From Paenibacillus sp. CAA11 (lineage in GTDB: Bacteria; Bacillota; Bacilli; Paenibacillales; Paenibacillaceae), in assembly GCF_003060825.1 (NCBI RefSeq), contig NZ_CP028922.1:3145001-3209000 (forward strand): 64,000 nucleotides of DNA. Reading direction: 5' to 3'. A program made the position numbers and the translations under genes. Positions 37,195 through 46,235 of this stretch are shown here, one piece after another. The notes under the pieces are model-generated. The model was given only the letters and a program-made list of their open reading frames with translations, did not search any database and had not been told where the DNA came from. Within the stretch, counting starts at the first letter, position 1. Each line of letters begins with the position of its first letter.

Positions 37195-38343
37195 TTAGAC
37201 CCCACCTTTCAATCCACGAAGCGAACTTACCGCTTTAGACAAAGCAGCAAGCAGCTCTCTGATGTCTTTCTCTGTATGCTCCTCGCCCAGGCTGATGCGA
37301 ATTCCTGAAGAGGCCGTATCCATATCCTTACCCATCGCCAGCAGGACCCGGCTTGGCTCACTCCGTTTGGAGGAGCAGGCCGATTTAGTGGATACCAGCA
37401 TCCCGGACTGTTCCAAGCTGTGAAGCAGAACCTCTGCCTTCATTCCCGGAAATGAAAAATTAACAATGTGAGGAGCTCCATCCATATTGGAATTCAAAAC
37501 CAGGTCCTCCTGCTGCCCAATCCCTTGAATCAGCAGTTCCCGAAGAGCCTGCCACTGCTTGGCTCGTGCTTGTTGTCCATGAGCAGCAAGCCTCACGGCC
37601 TTAGCCATCCCGACTACATTTGGAAGATTCTCCGTCCCTGAACGAAGCCCAGCTTCCTGCCCTCCCCCTGCAAGCAGAGGGAAAAGTCGTATCCCCTTCC
37701 TAACCACCAGAAGTCCTGCTCCCTTAGGTCCTCTGAACTTATGGGCAGAGATGCTGTAAAGATCTACCCCTGCCTCCTTCGTCAACAGCGGAAGCTTGCC
37801 GAAACCTTGAACTCCATCCACATGAAATATCACCTTGGGGTGTTCCTTTTTGAGGCGCCTTCCAATCTCCTCTATAGGCTGAATACTGCCTGTCTCATTA
37901 TTTACCTGCATGACTGATACTAACACAGTGTCCTTCCTCACTGCCTGGAGGACCCGATCTGCCGATACCTTCCCCCGCTCATCTACCGGGATGAAGGTAA
38001 TCTCATACCCGAGCTGCTCTAGCTGTCGGCAGCATTCATAGACAGAAGGATGCTCAATCATAGTCGTGACAATATGTCTCCCCCGTGATCTATATTCTAT
38101 AGCGGCTCCTTTGATCGCCAAATTGTTGCTCTCTGTAGCAGAAGAAGTAAAGATCACCTCTTCAGGTGCAATGTGCATGGCATCCGCACATACTTTACGC
38201 GCCATCTGAAGCAGCTTTGCGCTATCCAGTCCATACTGATGCAGCGAGGAGGGATTGCCGTAATGCTGCTTCATGACCTCCGTGATCGTATCAATCACTT
38301 CTTCATAAGGCGGGGTAGTTGCTGCATGGTCAAAATACTTCAT
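37195..38343 (-). CDS. NifS-like cysteine desulfurase partnered with ThiI
   Basis: PLP enzyme releasing sulfane sulfur from cysteine. The fold-type I markers are present: HAATTPPY at the N-terminus, PLP lysine in SISAHKFRGPKG (K202), and the catalytic Cys loop STKSACSSK near residue 325. The pair corresponds to B. subtilis nifZ-thiI, where NifZ supplies sulfur for tRNA thiolation. 382 aa. AGGAGG lies 8 nt before the ATG. Its tight spacing to thiI argues for that role rather than general Fe-S assembly. Confidence 0.9.
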   Translation of the reverse strand: MKYFDHAATTPPYEEVIDTITEVMKQHYGNPSSLHQYGLDSAKLLQMARKVCADAMHIAPEEVIFTSSATESNNLAIKGAAIEYRSRGRHIVTTMIEHPSVYECCRQLEQLGYEITFIPVDERGKVSADRVLQAVRKDTVLVSVMQVNNETGSIQPIEEIGRRLKKEHPKVIFHVDGVQGFGKLPLLTKEAGVDLYSISAHKFRGPKGAGLLVVRKGIRLFPLLAGGGQEAGLRSGTENLPNVVGMAKAVRLAAHGQQARAKQWQALRELLIQGIGQQEDLVLNSNMDGAPHIVNFSFPGMKAEVLLHSLEQSGMLVSTKSACSSKRSEPSRVLLAMGKDMDTASSGIRISLGEEHTEKDIRELLAALSKAVSSLRGLKGGV

Positions 38344-38373
38344 TGATCCTGCCTCCTTTGCTGCATGACAAAA

Positions 38374-38422
38374 GCCAAAACGGAGGACGGTAGCCTAATA
38401 AGGCGCGTCTCTCCGTTTTGGC
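38374..38422 (-). terminator. terminator after the transglycosylase gene
   Basis: 12-bp arms GCCAAAACGGAG (38374-38385) and CTCCGTTTTGGC (38411-38422) around a 25-nt loop that itself contains the palindrome GCCTAATAAGGC, followed by a TTTTG run on the minus strand. Confidence 0.78.
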
Positions 38423-38451
38423 GCTTAAGAATGATCTAATCTTAGCTTACC

Positions 38452-39192
38452 TTACACCTCATACTTCTGGCGGGCACGCTCAATCTTGCCAATATAATTC
38501 TGCGTCTCGACCGGAAGCATATGAAGCTTATCCATCAGCTCCTGATCGCTGCTAATCCCCAGCTTGTTAAGACGTCCCGGTCCCGCGTTATACGCGGCAA
38601 GTGCCATCTTCTCTTGCCCGCCGAAGCGCTGCAACTGGTAAGAGAGATAACGGACCCCACCGTCGATGTTCTGAGCCGGGTCCATGGGATCACTTACGCC
38701 CAGGCCTTGAGCCGTCCCATCCATCAGCTGCATTAAGCCCTTGGCTCCGGCCGAAGATACCACATTAGGTTTGAATGAGGACTCTGTATCAATAACCGCT
38801 TTAATCAGCGATTCGCTTACACCATACTTTTGGCTGGCCGCCTTAATGATTTCATTATAGGCGGTTGCCTTACTGCTTGAGGAGGACGATGTCGAATCCG
38901 CTGAAACAGCTGGAGTTGCTGCCGTCGCTTCTGCTGTATCTGTCGTTGTGGATGCAGGGAGATACTGCCATAGCTGGCCATCGATCATTGCCGAAGAATT
39001 AGATGAGGACATATCATCAAGCAGTGAAGACGTACCCTGTCCCCCCTCCATCATCTCTTGAAGCAGCAGGTTGAACATGGAGTTGCTGCTGTCTGTAGAA
39101 GATGAACTTTGCAGAGCAGTGCCCTGAAGGTTGATACTGTTCATTAACTGTAGCTCGATCAGCTGCTTGAGGGTGCGTGGATCAATTTGCAT
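38452..39192 (-). CDS. lytic transglycosylase, SLT domain
   Basis: C-terminal SLT goose-lysozyme-like domain (about 112-246): KYGVSESLIKAVIDTESSFKP holds the catalytic Glu (E137), followed by GAKGLMQLM and ALAAYNAGPGRLN. The N-terminal 110 residues are low-complexity Ser/Thr with no signal peptide or membrane helix, resembling B. subtilis YjbJ. It should cleave peptidoglycan glycan strands to 1,6-anhydro products; how it crosses the membrane is unclear. AGGAG lies 9 nt before the ATG. Single-gene unit. Confidence 0.88.
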   Translation of the reverse strand: MQIDPRTLKQLIELQLMNSINLQGTALQSSSSTDSSNSMFNLLLQEMMEGGQGTSSLLDDMSSSNSSAMIDGQLWQYLPASTTTDTAEATAATPAVSADSTSSSSSSKATAYNEIIKAASQKYGVSESLIKAVIDTESSFKPNVVSSAGAKGLMQLMDGTAQGLGVSDPMDPAQNIDGGVRYLSYQLQRFGGQEKMALAAYNAGPGRLNKLGISSDQELMDKLHMLPVETQNYIGKIERARQKYEV

Positions 39193-39310
39193 TCCGAATG
39201 ACTCCTATTCTATCCTTGCGATAGTCACGTTAATCTGCAAGGAGGTTTTTCCATTTGGTAATGTATTTATTTTACACGCCCGGAGCTCGAATAACCAGTC
39301 TTTTTGTCAG

Positions 39311-39351
39311 AAAAAACGAGAAACAGGCCCTCTTACGACCAAGGACCTGTT
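39311..39351 (-). terminator. terminator after the DUF4190-like gene
   Basis: Stem AACAGGtCC/GGgCCTGTT (39322-39330 with 39343-39351) followed after a short GC stretch by a T6 run on the minus strand, 34 bp after the stop. Confidence 0.75.
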
Positions 39352-39384
39352 CTAATAGCTAATTGCTGATCTGTAGGATATTTA

Positions 39385-39822
39385 TTATCGCGTAAAGGGA
39401 ATAAGAACAAAGTAGCTGATCGTAGAGATAATCCCTAGTGTCAGTGCCCATGCCCCCGATGTCCGTTTGCCCTGATTATAGGCATAGAAGCCAAGCACCG
39501 CTGCAATAGGACCAAGTACAATAGACCACATGAATAAGGAGAGAACCCCCAGCCCTACACCGATATAGCCGGCGGTTTTCCCAGCATCCTTTTCCCCTGC
39601 TGCGGTCTGAGCTGAAGATTTGTCCGTACGGTCACTGTACTTTCGGATCGGCACCACCGATTTATCCACGATAACTCTCCGATCTAATGGCCGAACATTG
39701 GTGGTTCGATTGGACGGAGCTATTTCTGCGGCATACTCCTCATGATCGGTTTTGCGCGGGTAATCCACACGTTGGATCGGCTTCTTCGGCTCAGACAAAT
39801 CCGGTTTCTGTTCATCGCTCAT
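39385..39822 (-). CDS. DUF4190-like small membrane protein
   Basis: 145 aa: a charged, proline-rich cytoplasmic half (about 1-82, rich in Asp/Glu/Lys/Arg) and two hydrophobic helices in the second half (IGVGLGVLSLFMWSIVLGPI, WALTLGIISTISYFVLIPF) with the typical AAVLGFYAYNQGKR linker of DUF4190 proteins. Function unknown. GGAGGTG lies 8 nt before the ATG. The next gene upstream is 60 bp away and may share the transcript. Confidence 0.65.
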   Translation of the reverse strand: MSDEQKPDLSEPKKPIQRVDYPRKTDHEEYAAEIAPSNRTTNVRPLDRRVIVDKSVVPIRKYSDRTDKSSAQTAAGEKDAGKTAGYIGVGLGVLSLFMWSIVLGPIAAVLGFYAYNQGKRTSGAWALTLGIISTISYFVLIPFTR

Positions 39823-39881
39823 TTCATTTACACCTCCGGAATATTCTGAATCATCATTCGCAATTAGTTTGGTTAAGGCAC

Positions 39882-40106
39882 TTATGCCTTTGGCTTAAAG
39901 GTGTGGCAGCACGTAGCCGAAGAGGTTTTAGCCTCATCTTGATGCGTGCTGTCAAATGTCTCTCCTGCGAACTCTTCTCGGTAATGGGCTTTTGCATGCT
40001 TATCGATATCAATCATAATTAAATCGGCTTTACAAATATTTTGTTCTCCCCAGTAGCCGCAATTCGCAACACTGCATTTAACTATGGGTTTATCGCCATT
40101 TGGCAT
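39882..40106 (-). CDS. DUF1540-like small cysteine protein
   Basis: 74 aa, with VKCSVANCGYWGEQNICKADLIMIDID, whose Cys pattern (C-x4-C-x7-C) and a late Cys-Cys-His are typical of DUF1540 proteins, which may bind metal. I use the ATG at 40106, 6 nt after GAGGTG; an in-frame ATG seven codons earlier is less likely. Found in many sporulating Firmicutes; no function is known. Confidence 0.72.
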   Translation of the reverse strand: MPNGDKPIVKCSVANCGYWGEQNICKADLIMIDIDKHAKAHYREEFAGETFDSTHQDEAKTSSATCCHTFKPKA

Positions 40107-40204
40107 ATTGATCACCTCAGTCATCATTGTCTCCCCGCCTAATCACAGCTATGCAGCCGCCGAGATGACAATTGACTCCAGCCATCAGTAAGGATTTTCC
40201 AACG

Positions 40205-40233
40205 AAAAAGACGCCCTGCTAACAAGGCGTCTT
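40205..40233 (-). terminator. terminator after the YpuI-like gene
   Basis: Stem AAGACGCC/GGCGTCTT (40208-40215 with 40226-40233) followed by a T-run on the minus strand, 18 bp after the stop. Confidence 0.82.
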
Positions 40234-40250
40234 CTAAACAAATTCTATAG

Positions 40251-40751
40251 TTATGATCCACTGCGCTGCATGCGGCGCTGAGTCAAGTAATCACTTTCGT
40301 AATAAGTCAGTTCATCTCTCAAATCCTCAAAAATCTTGCTCACATCCAAGACTACATCCCGTGCGGGACGTACGGGCTTCTTCCGAAACCGGATCGCATC
40401 CTGGCCTGTGTAAGCATATCGACCATCCTCAGAATAACTCTCATTCTTAGGATAGAAATAGCTATTCACACAGTCATGGTACACATGATAGAGTGCTTTC
40501 TCTGCGGCATCCTTGTCAAAATTGGCACGGCGAAGCAGAACTCCCAACCGCTCATCGTTCGCTTCCGAGTAGACAAGCAGGTGTCTCAGATCCGTCAAGA
40601 ATCCTTTGTAGAAACGTGCCGTTTCCTCATCCTGTTCTTCCATAAGCTGTGGCAGTGCATATTCATTTAGGAACTGTTCTAGTCTTTGGGCTGCTTTCTT
40701 AAGCTTCTCTCTTACGGCTTCACATAGATGTTGGGTATTGGCTTCTGGCAT
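40251..40751 (-). CDS. YpuI-like (DUF3907) protein
   Basis: 166 aa, soluble and largely alpha-helical, with no signal peptide. The run NFDKDAAEKALYHVYHDCV, SEDGRYAYTGQDAIRF and DELTYYESDYLTQ resembles the YpuI family of Bacilli as I recall it; no function is established. Downstream of the divergent protease gene promoter region; ATG preceded by AGGAG. Followed by its own terminator. Confidence 0.55.
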   Translation of the reverse strand: MPEANTQHLCEAVREKLKKAAQRLEQFLNEYALPQLMEEQDEETARFYKGFLTDLRHLLVYSEANDERLGVLLRRANFDKDAAEKALYHVYHDCVNSYFYPKNESYSEDGRYAYTGQDAIRFRKKPVRPARDVVLDVSKIFEDLRDELTYYESDYLTQRRMQRSGS

Positions 40752-41001
40752 AAAGTCAGTTCTCCTTCCATTCTGTCAAAGCAAGGGATACAGTTAAGTC
40801 TTTGTCATGGTAAGACTAGTTCCACTAGCTTTATCCTACCATAAAATACTTGGAAGCGGTATCCCGTTCTTGCCTCATAAAAGCGCCTTAGCCCAGCATT
40901 TGCCACCTAAGGATTTGTGCCTTGCTCAGAATAAAATCCTACCCGATTTCTAAGCCTAAACGGCATAGATGATCAGTTAACATTCATAGGAGGGTCAACC
41001 C

Positions 41002-42873
41002 ATGTCTATCCGCCACTGGACAGCCGTCTTAATGATTGGAGCTGCCGCAGTTCTCATTCTTGTCATGCTGCCTGCTGGACACAACAGCCACCCTGGCAAA
41101 AAAACAGCAAACCTCACACCTCGGCAGGAACAAACTATGAAGCAGACGATGTTAAAGCGAGATCTTGATGCGACAGATCGGCTTGCAAGGCGTGATGCGC
41201 GGCTGCACTTAAAACAGCTACAGCAGCAATTTGAGCAGTCACCAGAGTCCGCATCCAATGAATGCCGCATCTTGCAGAAGACCCATGGACATTTGCTTGA
41301 GGTCATTCCTGTTGGAGTAAAAGCTTCCAAAGCTACTATCCGTCAAAATAGCTTCCGCCCAACCAGCGAGGATGAAGCCAGCCTGAAGCTATATGTCGGC
41401 TTGGCGAAGCAAGCATTGAAGAAAGGTAAAGCTTATGAATCTCCGGGCTTTCCTGACCGGGACTCCCGGTATTTCATAGCAGCAGAACCAAGCAGCAGTG
41501 GCAAAGGTGGAATCATCGGAGTATTCAGTACGGGAATTATGAAACAGGTGGAGACTCATCAGCGCCGCAATCTTCGCATGATTCCGTATCCTAAGGAAGG
41601 CAACTACAAAGTTGAGTCCGTTCACCCTGATACGCTTAACGATGTTACAGTCCGAACCGGACATGATAATGAAAATGCCAGCCATTATTATGAGAACGAG
41701 GTTGTGGTGACCTTTAGGTCGCATCCTACCCCTCAGCAATTGGCTAAAATCAAGCATGATATCGACAGCGAGGAATATCAAAAGCTCAATAGCACCTACA
41801 TTTTTCACGCGAAACAGATGAGTACGCAACAGCTTATGAGCTACTTCAAGAAGAATTGGAGTCCCAAATTTGTAGAGCCGCATTATCTGTATTTGACCAA
41901 TGAAGCAAGCCCGACCAGCGATATTGAACTAAAACCGGAGGTTCCCAATGACGCGCTCTTTTCCGAGTACCAATGGAATCTGCCAATCACCGAAACCAAT
42001 CGCGGCTGGAACCTGTCCAAAGGCAGCAACGATGTCATCGTGGCCGTCGTTGATACCGGCGTGGACCTTAACCATCCCGATCTTACCGGGCGTATTCTCC
42101 CTGGATACAATGTCATTAAGCCTGGACAGAAGCCTATGGATGATGTAGGGCATGGTACACATGTGGCCGGAATCATCAGCGCCAAGGTCAACAATGGAGA
42201 AGGGATAGCCGGGATGACCTGGGGTACGAAGATACTGCCGGTAAAAGCCCTTGATAAATCCGGCTCCGGTACCACCTATTCTGTAGCACAGGGCATCATT
42301 TGGGCTACCGATCATGGAGCGAAAGTGATCAATCTAAGCCTTGGTAATTATGCACAGGCCAACTTCCTGCATGAAGCGATTAAGTACGCATATGACCATG
42401 ATGTGGTCCTGATCGCAGCCACCGGCAACGATAATACAGAACGTCCCGGCTACCCTGCAGCCTATCCTGAAGTGCTTTCTGTTTCGGCTACGGATGCCAA
42501 AATGAAGCGTGCCTCCTTCTCTAATTTTGGAGACTACGTCGATGTTATGGCGCCAGGCGAGAGCATTGCCAGCACGTATCCAGGAAACCAATATGCTGCC
42601 CTGTCGGGCACATCGATGGCAAGTCCCCATGTGGCAGCATTAGCAGCCCTGATCCGCTCAGTCAATCCGGATCTGCGCAATACCGAAGTTATGGATATTA
42701 TCCGAAACAATGTCATTGATTTAGGGAATCCCGGACATGACAAGTATTTCGGCTATGGTCAAATCGATGTGTTCTCTGCACTGAAATCTGCTGGACAGAG
42801 CCAATCCCCTTTGCTACTATGGCCCCAATGTACAGAACAAAAACTGAACAAGCTCATGAAGGGGAGCAAGTAA
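41002..42873 (+). CDS. secreted subtilisin-like serine protease (S8) with long propeptide
   Basis: Signal peptide or anchor (about 6-26), then a propeptide/N-terminal domain of about 300 residues, then the S8 catalytic domain (about 315-610). The triad is Asp351 (VVDTGVDLNHPDL), His384 (GHGTHVAGII) and Ser538 (SGTSMASPH). Residues 225-300 (VVVTFRSHPTPQQLAKI) look like a fervidolysin-type N-terminal prodomain. A 33-residue tail ends the protein. AGGAGGG is 6 nt before the ATG. It should act outside the cell or at the wall. One of the few plus-strand genes; it ends at a terminator shared with rnpB. Confidence 0.92.
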   Translation: MSIRHWTAVLMIGAAAVLILVMLPAGHNSHPGKKTANLTPRQEQTMKQTMLKRDLDATDRLARRDARLHLKQLQQQFEQSPESASNECRILQKTHGHLLEVIPVGVKASKATIRQNSFRPTSEDEASLKLYVGLAKQALKKGKAYESPGFPDRDSRYFIAAEPSSSGKGGIIGVFSTGIMKQVETHQRRNLRMIPYPKEGNYKVESVHPDTLNDVTVRTGHDNENASHYYENEVVVTFRSHPTPQQLAKIKHDIDSEEYQKLNSTYIFHAKQMSTQQLMSYFKKNWSPKFVEPHYLYLTNEASPTSDIELKPEVPNDALFSEYQWNLPITETNRGWNLSKGSNDVIVAVVDTGVDLNHPDLTGRILPGYNVIKPGQKPMDDVGHGTHVAGIISAKVNNGEGIAGMTWGTKILPVKALDKSGSGTTYSVAQGIIWATDHGAKVINLSLGNYAQANFLHEAIKYAYDHDVVLIAATGNDNTERPGYPAAYPEVLSVSATDAKMKRASFSNFGDYVDVMAPGESIASTYPGNQYAALSGTSMASPHVAALAALIRSVNPDLRNTEVMDIIRNNVIDLGNPGHDKYFGYGQIDVFSALKSAGQSQSPLLLWPQCTEQKLNKLMKGSK

Positions 42874-42896
42874 AATCTATACAATTCAATAACAAA

Positions 42897-42950
42897 AGCA
42901 AAAAGCCCTGTAAGACAAGCGATTCATCGCTGTCAGACAGGGCTTTGTTC
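42897..42950. terminator. bidirectional terminator between the protease gene and rnpB
   Basis: AAAGCCCTGT (42902-42911) pairs with ACAGGGCTTT (42937-42946), with a second inner stem GACA/GCGA-TTCA-TCGC/TGTC. Flanked by A-run and T-run, so it can stop both convergent transcripts. Confidence 0.85.
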
Positions 42951-42968
42951 TAAATTATGTTAAGAAGT

Positions 42969-43397
42969 GTGTTGCAGTGATGGAAGTTTTCCGTAAGCCG
43001 GGTTCTGTACTTGTTGTGGTCATAACGGGAACTACCCTCCCACCTTAAGTGACAATCATCTATCTAGGCTGCTCATTGCTAAGCAGCTCCAGCGACCAAC
43101 CCAGACGCGCCTCGGGCTAAGGCTGCTCTCTCCCGCGAAGGGAAGCTGCGTCCCATTAGGTCTTGCTCCAGATGGGGTTTACCAGGAGCGAAGTCACCAA
43201 CGCTCCTCGGGGTCTCTTACACCTCGGTTCCATCCTTGCCTGTGCCGCTAAGCGGCCATCGGCGGTCCATTTCTGTGGCACTATCCTTCGGCTCGCGCCG
43301 ACTGGACGTTATCCAGCATCCTGCCCTATGGAGCCCGGACTTTCCTCCCGCGGCTGCTAAGCCGCCGGCGATTGTCTGTCAAACTTCCAAACAACAC
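42969..43397 (-). ncRNA. rnpB: RNase P RNA (bacterial, type B-like)
   Basis: Catalytic RNA of the tRNA 5'-end processing ribozyme. Invariant blocks read in order on the minus strand: GAGGAAAGTCCGGGCTCC (CR-I, after P1-P3), GCCACAGAAA, GGTGTAAGAGACC, GGTAAACCCCATCTGG, and the 3' ACAGAACCCGGCTTACGG. The 5' GTGTTGTTTGGAAGTTT can pair with the 3' AAACTTCC...GCAACAC to form P1, which sets the ends I give (uncertain by a few nt). A promoter lies immediately upstream. Confidence 0.95.
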
Positions 43398-43402
43398 TAG
43401 CT

Positions 43403-43431
43403 AGTATATATAAAATCGATTCATTATACAA
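43403..43431 (-). promoter_or_regulatory. rnpB promoter
   Basis: TATACT (43403-43408) with TTGTAT (43426-43431) at 17-bp spacing on the minus strand; the -10 ends 6 bp before the inferred 5' end of rnpB. Confidence 0.65.
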
Positions 43432-43488
43432 GACCAAAAATCAAGGAATTTTATACGATTTCTGGAGCCCCTTCCAGGAGCTTAGCTC

Positions 43489-44604
43489 CTAGCGAAGTTG
43501 AAATGGGTTGGTATCCACCTGTGAAGCATATACCCGGGTATCGTACCGTCCCTCTTGTAGCTTGGCACTCAGCCAATCCGCCACCTTGGCACGCATGATT
43601 TTCTCGGCATGGTGACCAGGGTCGATGAGCGTCATGCCCGCAGCCAGGGCCTCCTGAGCCGTGTGATAGTCCACGTCACCTGTAACGAGAACATCTGCAC
43701 CGCGGAATTTGGCCCTGCTCCAATATTTACCACCTGAACCGCCCAGCACAGCGGCCTTGCGAATCTCTTTGTTAAGATCACCCACAATAGTTACATGAGG
43801 GACACCCAGTCCCTCCTTAACACGGTCTGCAAATTGCTCGAGCGTAACCGGCGCATCCAGCTTGCCAACCCGGCCCAGGCCAAACGTTCGTCCCTTCAGA
43901 TCTACCGGATATAAATCATAAGCTACCTCTTCATAAGGATGATTCTTGAGCATAGCCTGAATGACCTTGCTTCTGATGCTGTTCGGAACAATAGTCTCGA
44001 CCCGAATCTCTTCCGCCTGCTCCAGCTTTCCTTCCTGCCCCAGGTAGGGATGAGTCCCTTCACGGGGAACAAATGTCCCGAACCCTTCAATATTGAAGCT
44101 GCAATGGCTGTAATTCCCGATCCAACCTGCACCTGCTCCAAGAATGGCATCAAGCACCTTTTTATGATGATCTTTGGGTACGAATACAACAAGCTTGAAC
44201 AATTTGTCCATATGCACATCATCTACAGAGACCGTACTGTGAATACCAAGAGCCTCGGCCATCCAGTCGTTCATACCGCCTTCCGTAATATCCAGGTTGG
44301 TATGGCTGATATACACGGCGATATCATGCTTAATCAGCTTCTCATACAATCTTCCGGCCGGGGTGTCGGTAGTCAGCGACGTAACTGGACGGAAAATGAT
44401 AGCATGGTGAGCAATGATCAGATCAACGCCCAGGGCGATCGCTTCATCCACCACCTGATGGGTCACTTCCAGTGTGACCAGCACATTCTTAATTTCCTTC
44501 TGAAGCGTGCCTAATTGAAGGCCTATTTTATCCCATTCCTCAGCAATATGCTTAGGAGCCAGCTGCTCCATATACTGAATTACTGTTTGTCCTTTGGCAA
44601 ACAT
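43489..44604 (-). CDS. NIF3-family dinuclear metal protein (YqfO-like)
   Basis: 371 aa with the split NIF3 fold: metal ligands in LIIAHHAIIFRP near the N-terminus and DIAVYISHTNLD, a middle CutA-like insertion (about 130-230, FVPKDHHKKVLDAI), and a second half ending DVDYHTAQEALAAG. B. subtilis YqfO is 373 aa with the same insertion. Its function is debated: NIF3 relatives bind DNA or metal, and one is a GTP cyclohydrolase IB-like candidate. The start overlaps trmK by 25 bp and has AAGGAGG 8 nt upstream, so it is cotranscribed with trmK. Confidence 0.9.
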   Translation of the reverse strand: MFAKGQTVIQYMEQLAPKHIAEEWDKIGLQLGTLQKEIKNVLVTLEVTHQVVDEAIALGVDLIIAHHAIIFRPVTSLTTDTPAGRLYEKLIKHDIAVYISHTNLDITEGGMNDWMAEALGIHSTVSVDDVHMDKLFKLVVFVPKDHHKKVLDAILGAGAGWIGNYSHCSFNIEGFGTFVPREGTHPYLGQEGKLEQAEEIRVETIVPNSIRSKVIQAMLKNHPYEEVAYDLYPVDLKGRTFGLGRVGKLDAPVTLEQFADRVKEGLGVPHVTIVGDLNKEIRKAAVLGGSGGKYWSRAKFRGADVLVTGDVDYHTAQEALAAGMTLIDPGHHAEKIMRAKVADWLSAKLQEGRYDTRVYASQVDTNPFQLR

Positions 44605-45338
44605 GACAGAACCTCCTTCAATTGGTCGATTTGCAGTGTAAGTTCTGCTTCCTTTTGACGGGCTGTGTCCTGCTCTGACTGTGCCATTTGCTTGCGAATC
44701 CGCTTGAGCTTGTCTCCTTCAGACTCCCACTTCTCATGAAAAACAGCACCTGGCTTGTTCAGGAGATAAGGTCCCATTAGCAGCAGCCATTCTTTGGTCA
44801 GCACAAGTCCAGAGGAAAGTGTACGCTCATGATATAGATTCTGGTTCGCTTTCACAGCCTCATTATGCCGCTCAGCCGTCAAAATTTCATAAATTTTCCC
44901 GTCTTCCTTAAGAATGTGCTCGTCCGTCAAATACCAATCGTGCTCAAGCAGCCAGCGGCGCACAATCTCTTCGCCAACATTGGGCTGCAGGATGAGACGC
45001 TTGACCCCCTCAAGCTTGGAAAGCCCCGACTCCAGAATTTGAGCCATAAGCGCTCCGCCCATGCCGGCAATGGTGATTGCTTCCACTTCACCGGGAGCAA
45101 TGACGGCAAGGCCATCTCCCTTGCGCACGTCGACCTTCCCCTCTAACCCTGCGCCTGCAACCTGACGTTTAGCAGACTCATAAGGGCCATCATTCACCTC
45201 TCCGGCAACAGCGCTCTTTGCCCGGCCGCAGAGTACAGCAGACACCGGAAGCAGCGCATGATCAGAGCCGATATCGGCAAAGGTACAGCCTTCAGGCAGT
45301 CGATTTTCGATTTCCTGCAGTCTTACAGATAGTTTCAT
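44580..45338 (-). CDS. trmK: TrmK, tRNA adenine-22 N1-methyltransferase
   Basis: SAM-dependent tRNA methyltransferase for m1A22. N-terminal Rossmann domain with the SAM motif FADIGSDHALLPV (about 25-37) and the catalytic-loop TIAGMGGALMAQIL, followed by a coiled-coil C-terminal domain. The ATG at 45338 overlaps the previous gene's TGA as ATGA, which supports this start over an upstream ATG. 252 aa against 236 in B. subtilis. In that species sigA-cccA-trmK-yqfO is the order; here an unrelated membrane gene replaces cccA. Confidence 0.92.
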   Translation of the reverse strand: MKLSVRLQEIENRLPEGCTFADIGSDHALLPVSAVLCGRAKSAVAGEVNDGPYESAKRQVAGAGLEGKVDVRKGDGLAVIAPGEVEAITIAGMGGALMAQILESGLSKLEGVKRLILQPNVGEEIVRRWLLEHDWYLTDEHILKEDGKIYEILTAERHNEAVKANQNLYHERTLSSGLVLTKEWLLLMGPYLLNKPGAVFHEKWESEGDKLKRIRKQMAQSEQDTARQKEAELTLQIDQLKEVLSCLPKDKQ

Positions 45339-46159
45339 GATGCCACCCACGCAATCCATTTTTTTCTAAATAAAAACAACATAACAAAAGCTATTGCTAA
45401 TTTAACCAGACATAACAGAACAAATCCCTGCGACACATTCTGTCTTAATAAAAAGGCATCCGCCTCAGACATGAACCATACCGTCAGACCAACGGCAAAG
45501 TAAACTGGTGAGAGCCGTTTGATCCGGTGATGGGTTAGCCAGCTTAGCCAGATCATCACCACGCTGATCGGCAACCAGAGCAGCTGAAGCAGCAGCCAGG
45601 AAGCCTCCGGGTGAAAATGGCCAAACAGGTATGCATATAGCAGCATAGCGCAAACATAGCCGCAAAAATGAATAATGCCAAGATTCAAAAAGAATCCGGC
45701 CGCGCCCCACGCCACAGCGCAAATACCAAGCAGTGCGGCCACAGCAGGCACGCTGTGCCACCCTTGCAGCGATAATATCCAGGAGCCCGAAGCCAGAAGC
45801 AGAAAACTTCCCATGCTGGACATCACTAATGCCGCAAGCTTGCGCCGGGGCCTCCAGACGGCAGCTACTGTATAACAGGTTGATGTTAACAGTAAAGAGA
45901 TCGCCATTTGCAATGGCCATGGAAAAGAGCTAAAATAAAGTCCAATAATGAATATTAAGGAAATAATTCCAAATCCAAGCAACCATGTCTTTACATTACC
46001 TTGCCGGATCTGAGTGATAGAGAACACATTTTTGGAAGATTGCACATGCTCATCGGTGTATAAATTCTCAAGAAAATCGCAGTACTGTTCCGGCAGCAAG
46101 CGGCCTGTCCTCCAATGGTCAATTTCGGTTAAGATGATTTCCTTTTTCTCAGGGTTCAC
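45335..46159 (-). CDS. uncharacterised eight-helix membrane protein coupled to trmK
   Basis: About 274 aa: a soluble, charged N-terminal part (about 1-50, ILTEIDHWRTGRLLPEQY) that recalls the N-terminus of DUF2157-like proteins, then about eight hydrophobic helices ending in KKWIAWVAS. I cannot assign a family. I use a GTG at 46159 with GAGG 8 nt upstream; the first ATG (46180) has no ribosome-binding site. It lies directly after the sigA terminator and is coupled to trmK by an ATGA overlap. Confidence 0.6.
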   Translation of the reverse strand: MNPEKKEIILTEIDHWRTGRLLPEQYCDFLENLYTDEHVQSSKNVFSITQIRQGNVKTWLLGFGIISLIFIIGLYFSSFPWPLQMAISLLLTSTCYTVAAVWRPRRKLAALVMSSMGSFLLLASGSWILSLQGWHSVPAVAALLGICAVAWGAAGFFLNLGIIHFCGYVCAMLLYAYLFGHFHPEASWLLLQLLWLPISVVMIWLSWLTHHRIKRLSPVYFAVGLTVWFMSEADAFLLRQNVSQGFVLLCLVKLAIAFVMLFLFRKKWIAWVAS

Positions 46160-46188
46160 CGAACATGCCTCACTTCCCATACATATTT

Positions 46189-46225
46189 CAAAAAAAGGAC
46201 CTTGCTGCTAAGGTGCAGAAGGTCC
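46189..46225 (-). terminator. terminator of the dnaG-sigA operon
   Basis: Stem GGACCTT/AAGGTCC (46197-46203 with 46219-46225), loop 15 nt, followed by a T7 run on the minus strand. It lies 11 bp after the sigA stop, isolating sigA from trmK. Confidence 0.85.
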
Positions 46226-46235
46226 GAAACAAGCA

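Noticed and set aside
43476..43490. Short palindrome AGGAGCTTAGCTCCT at the end of the NIF3 gene
   Set aside because: It is only 7 bp per arm, overlaps the stop codon, and no T-run follows; not a convincing terminator.
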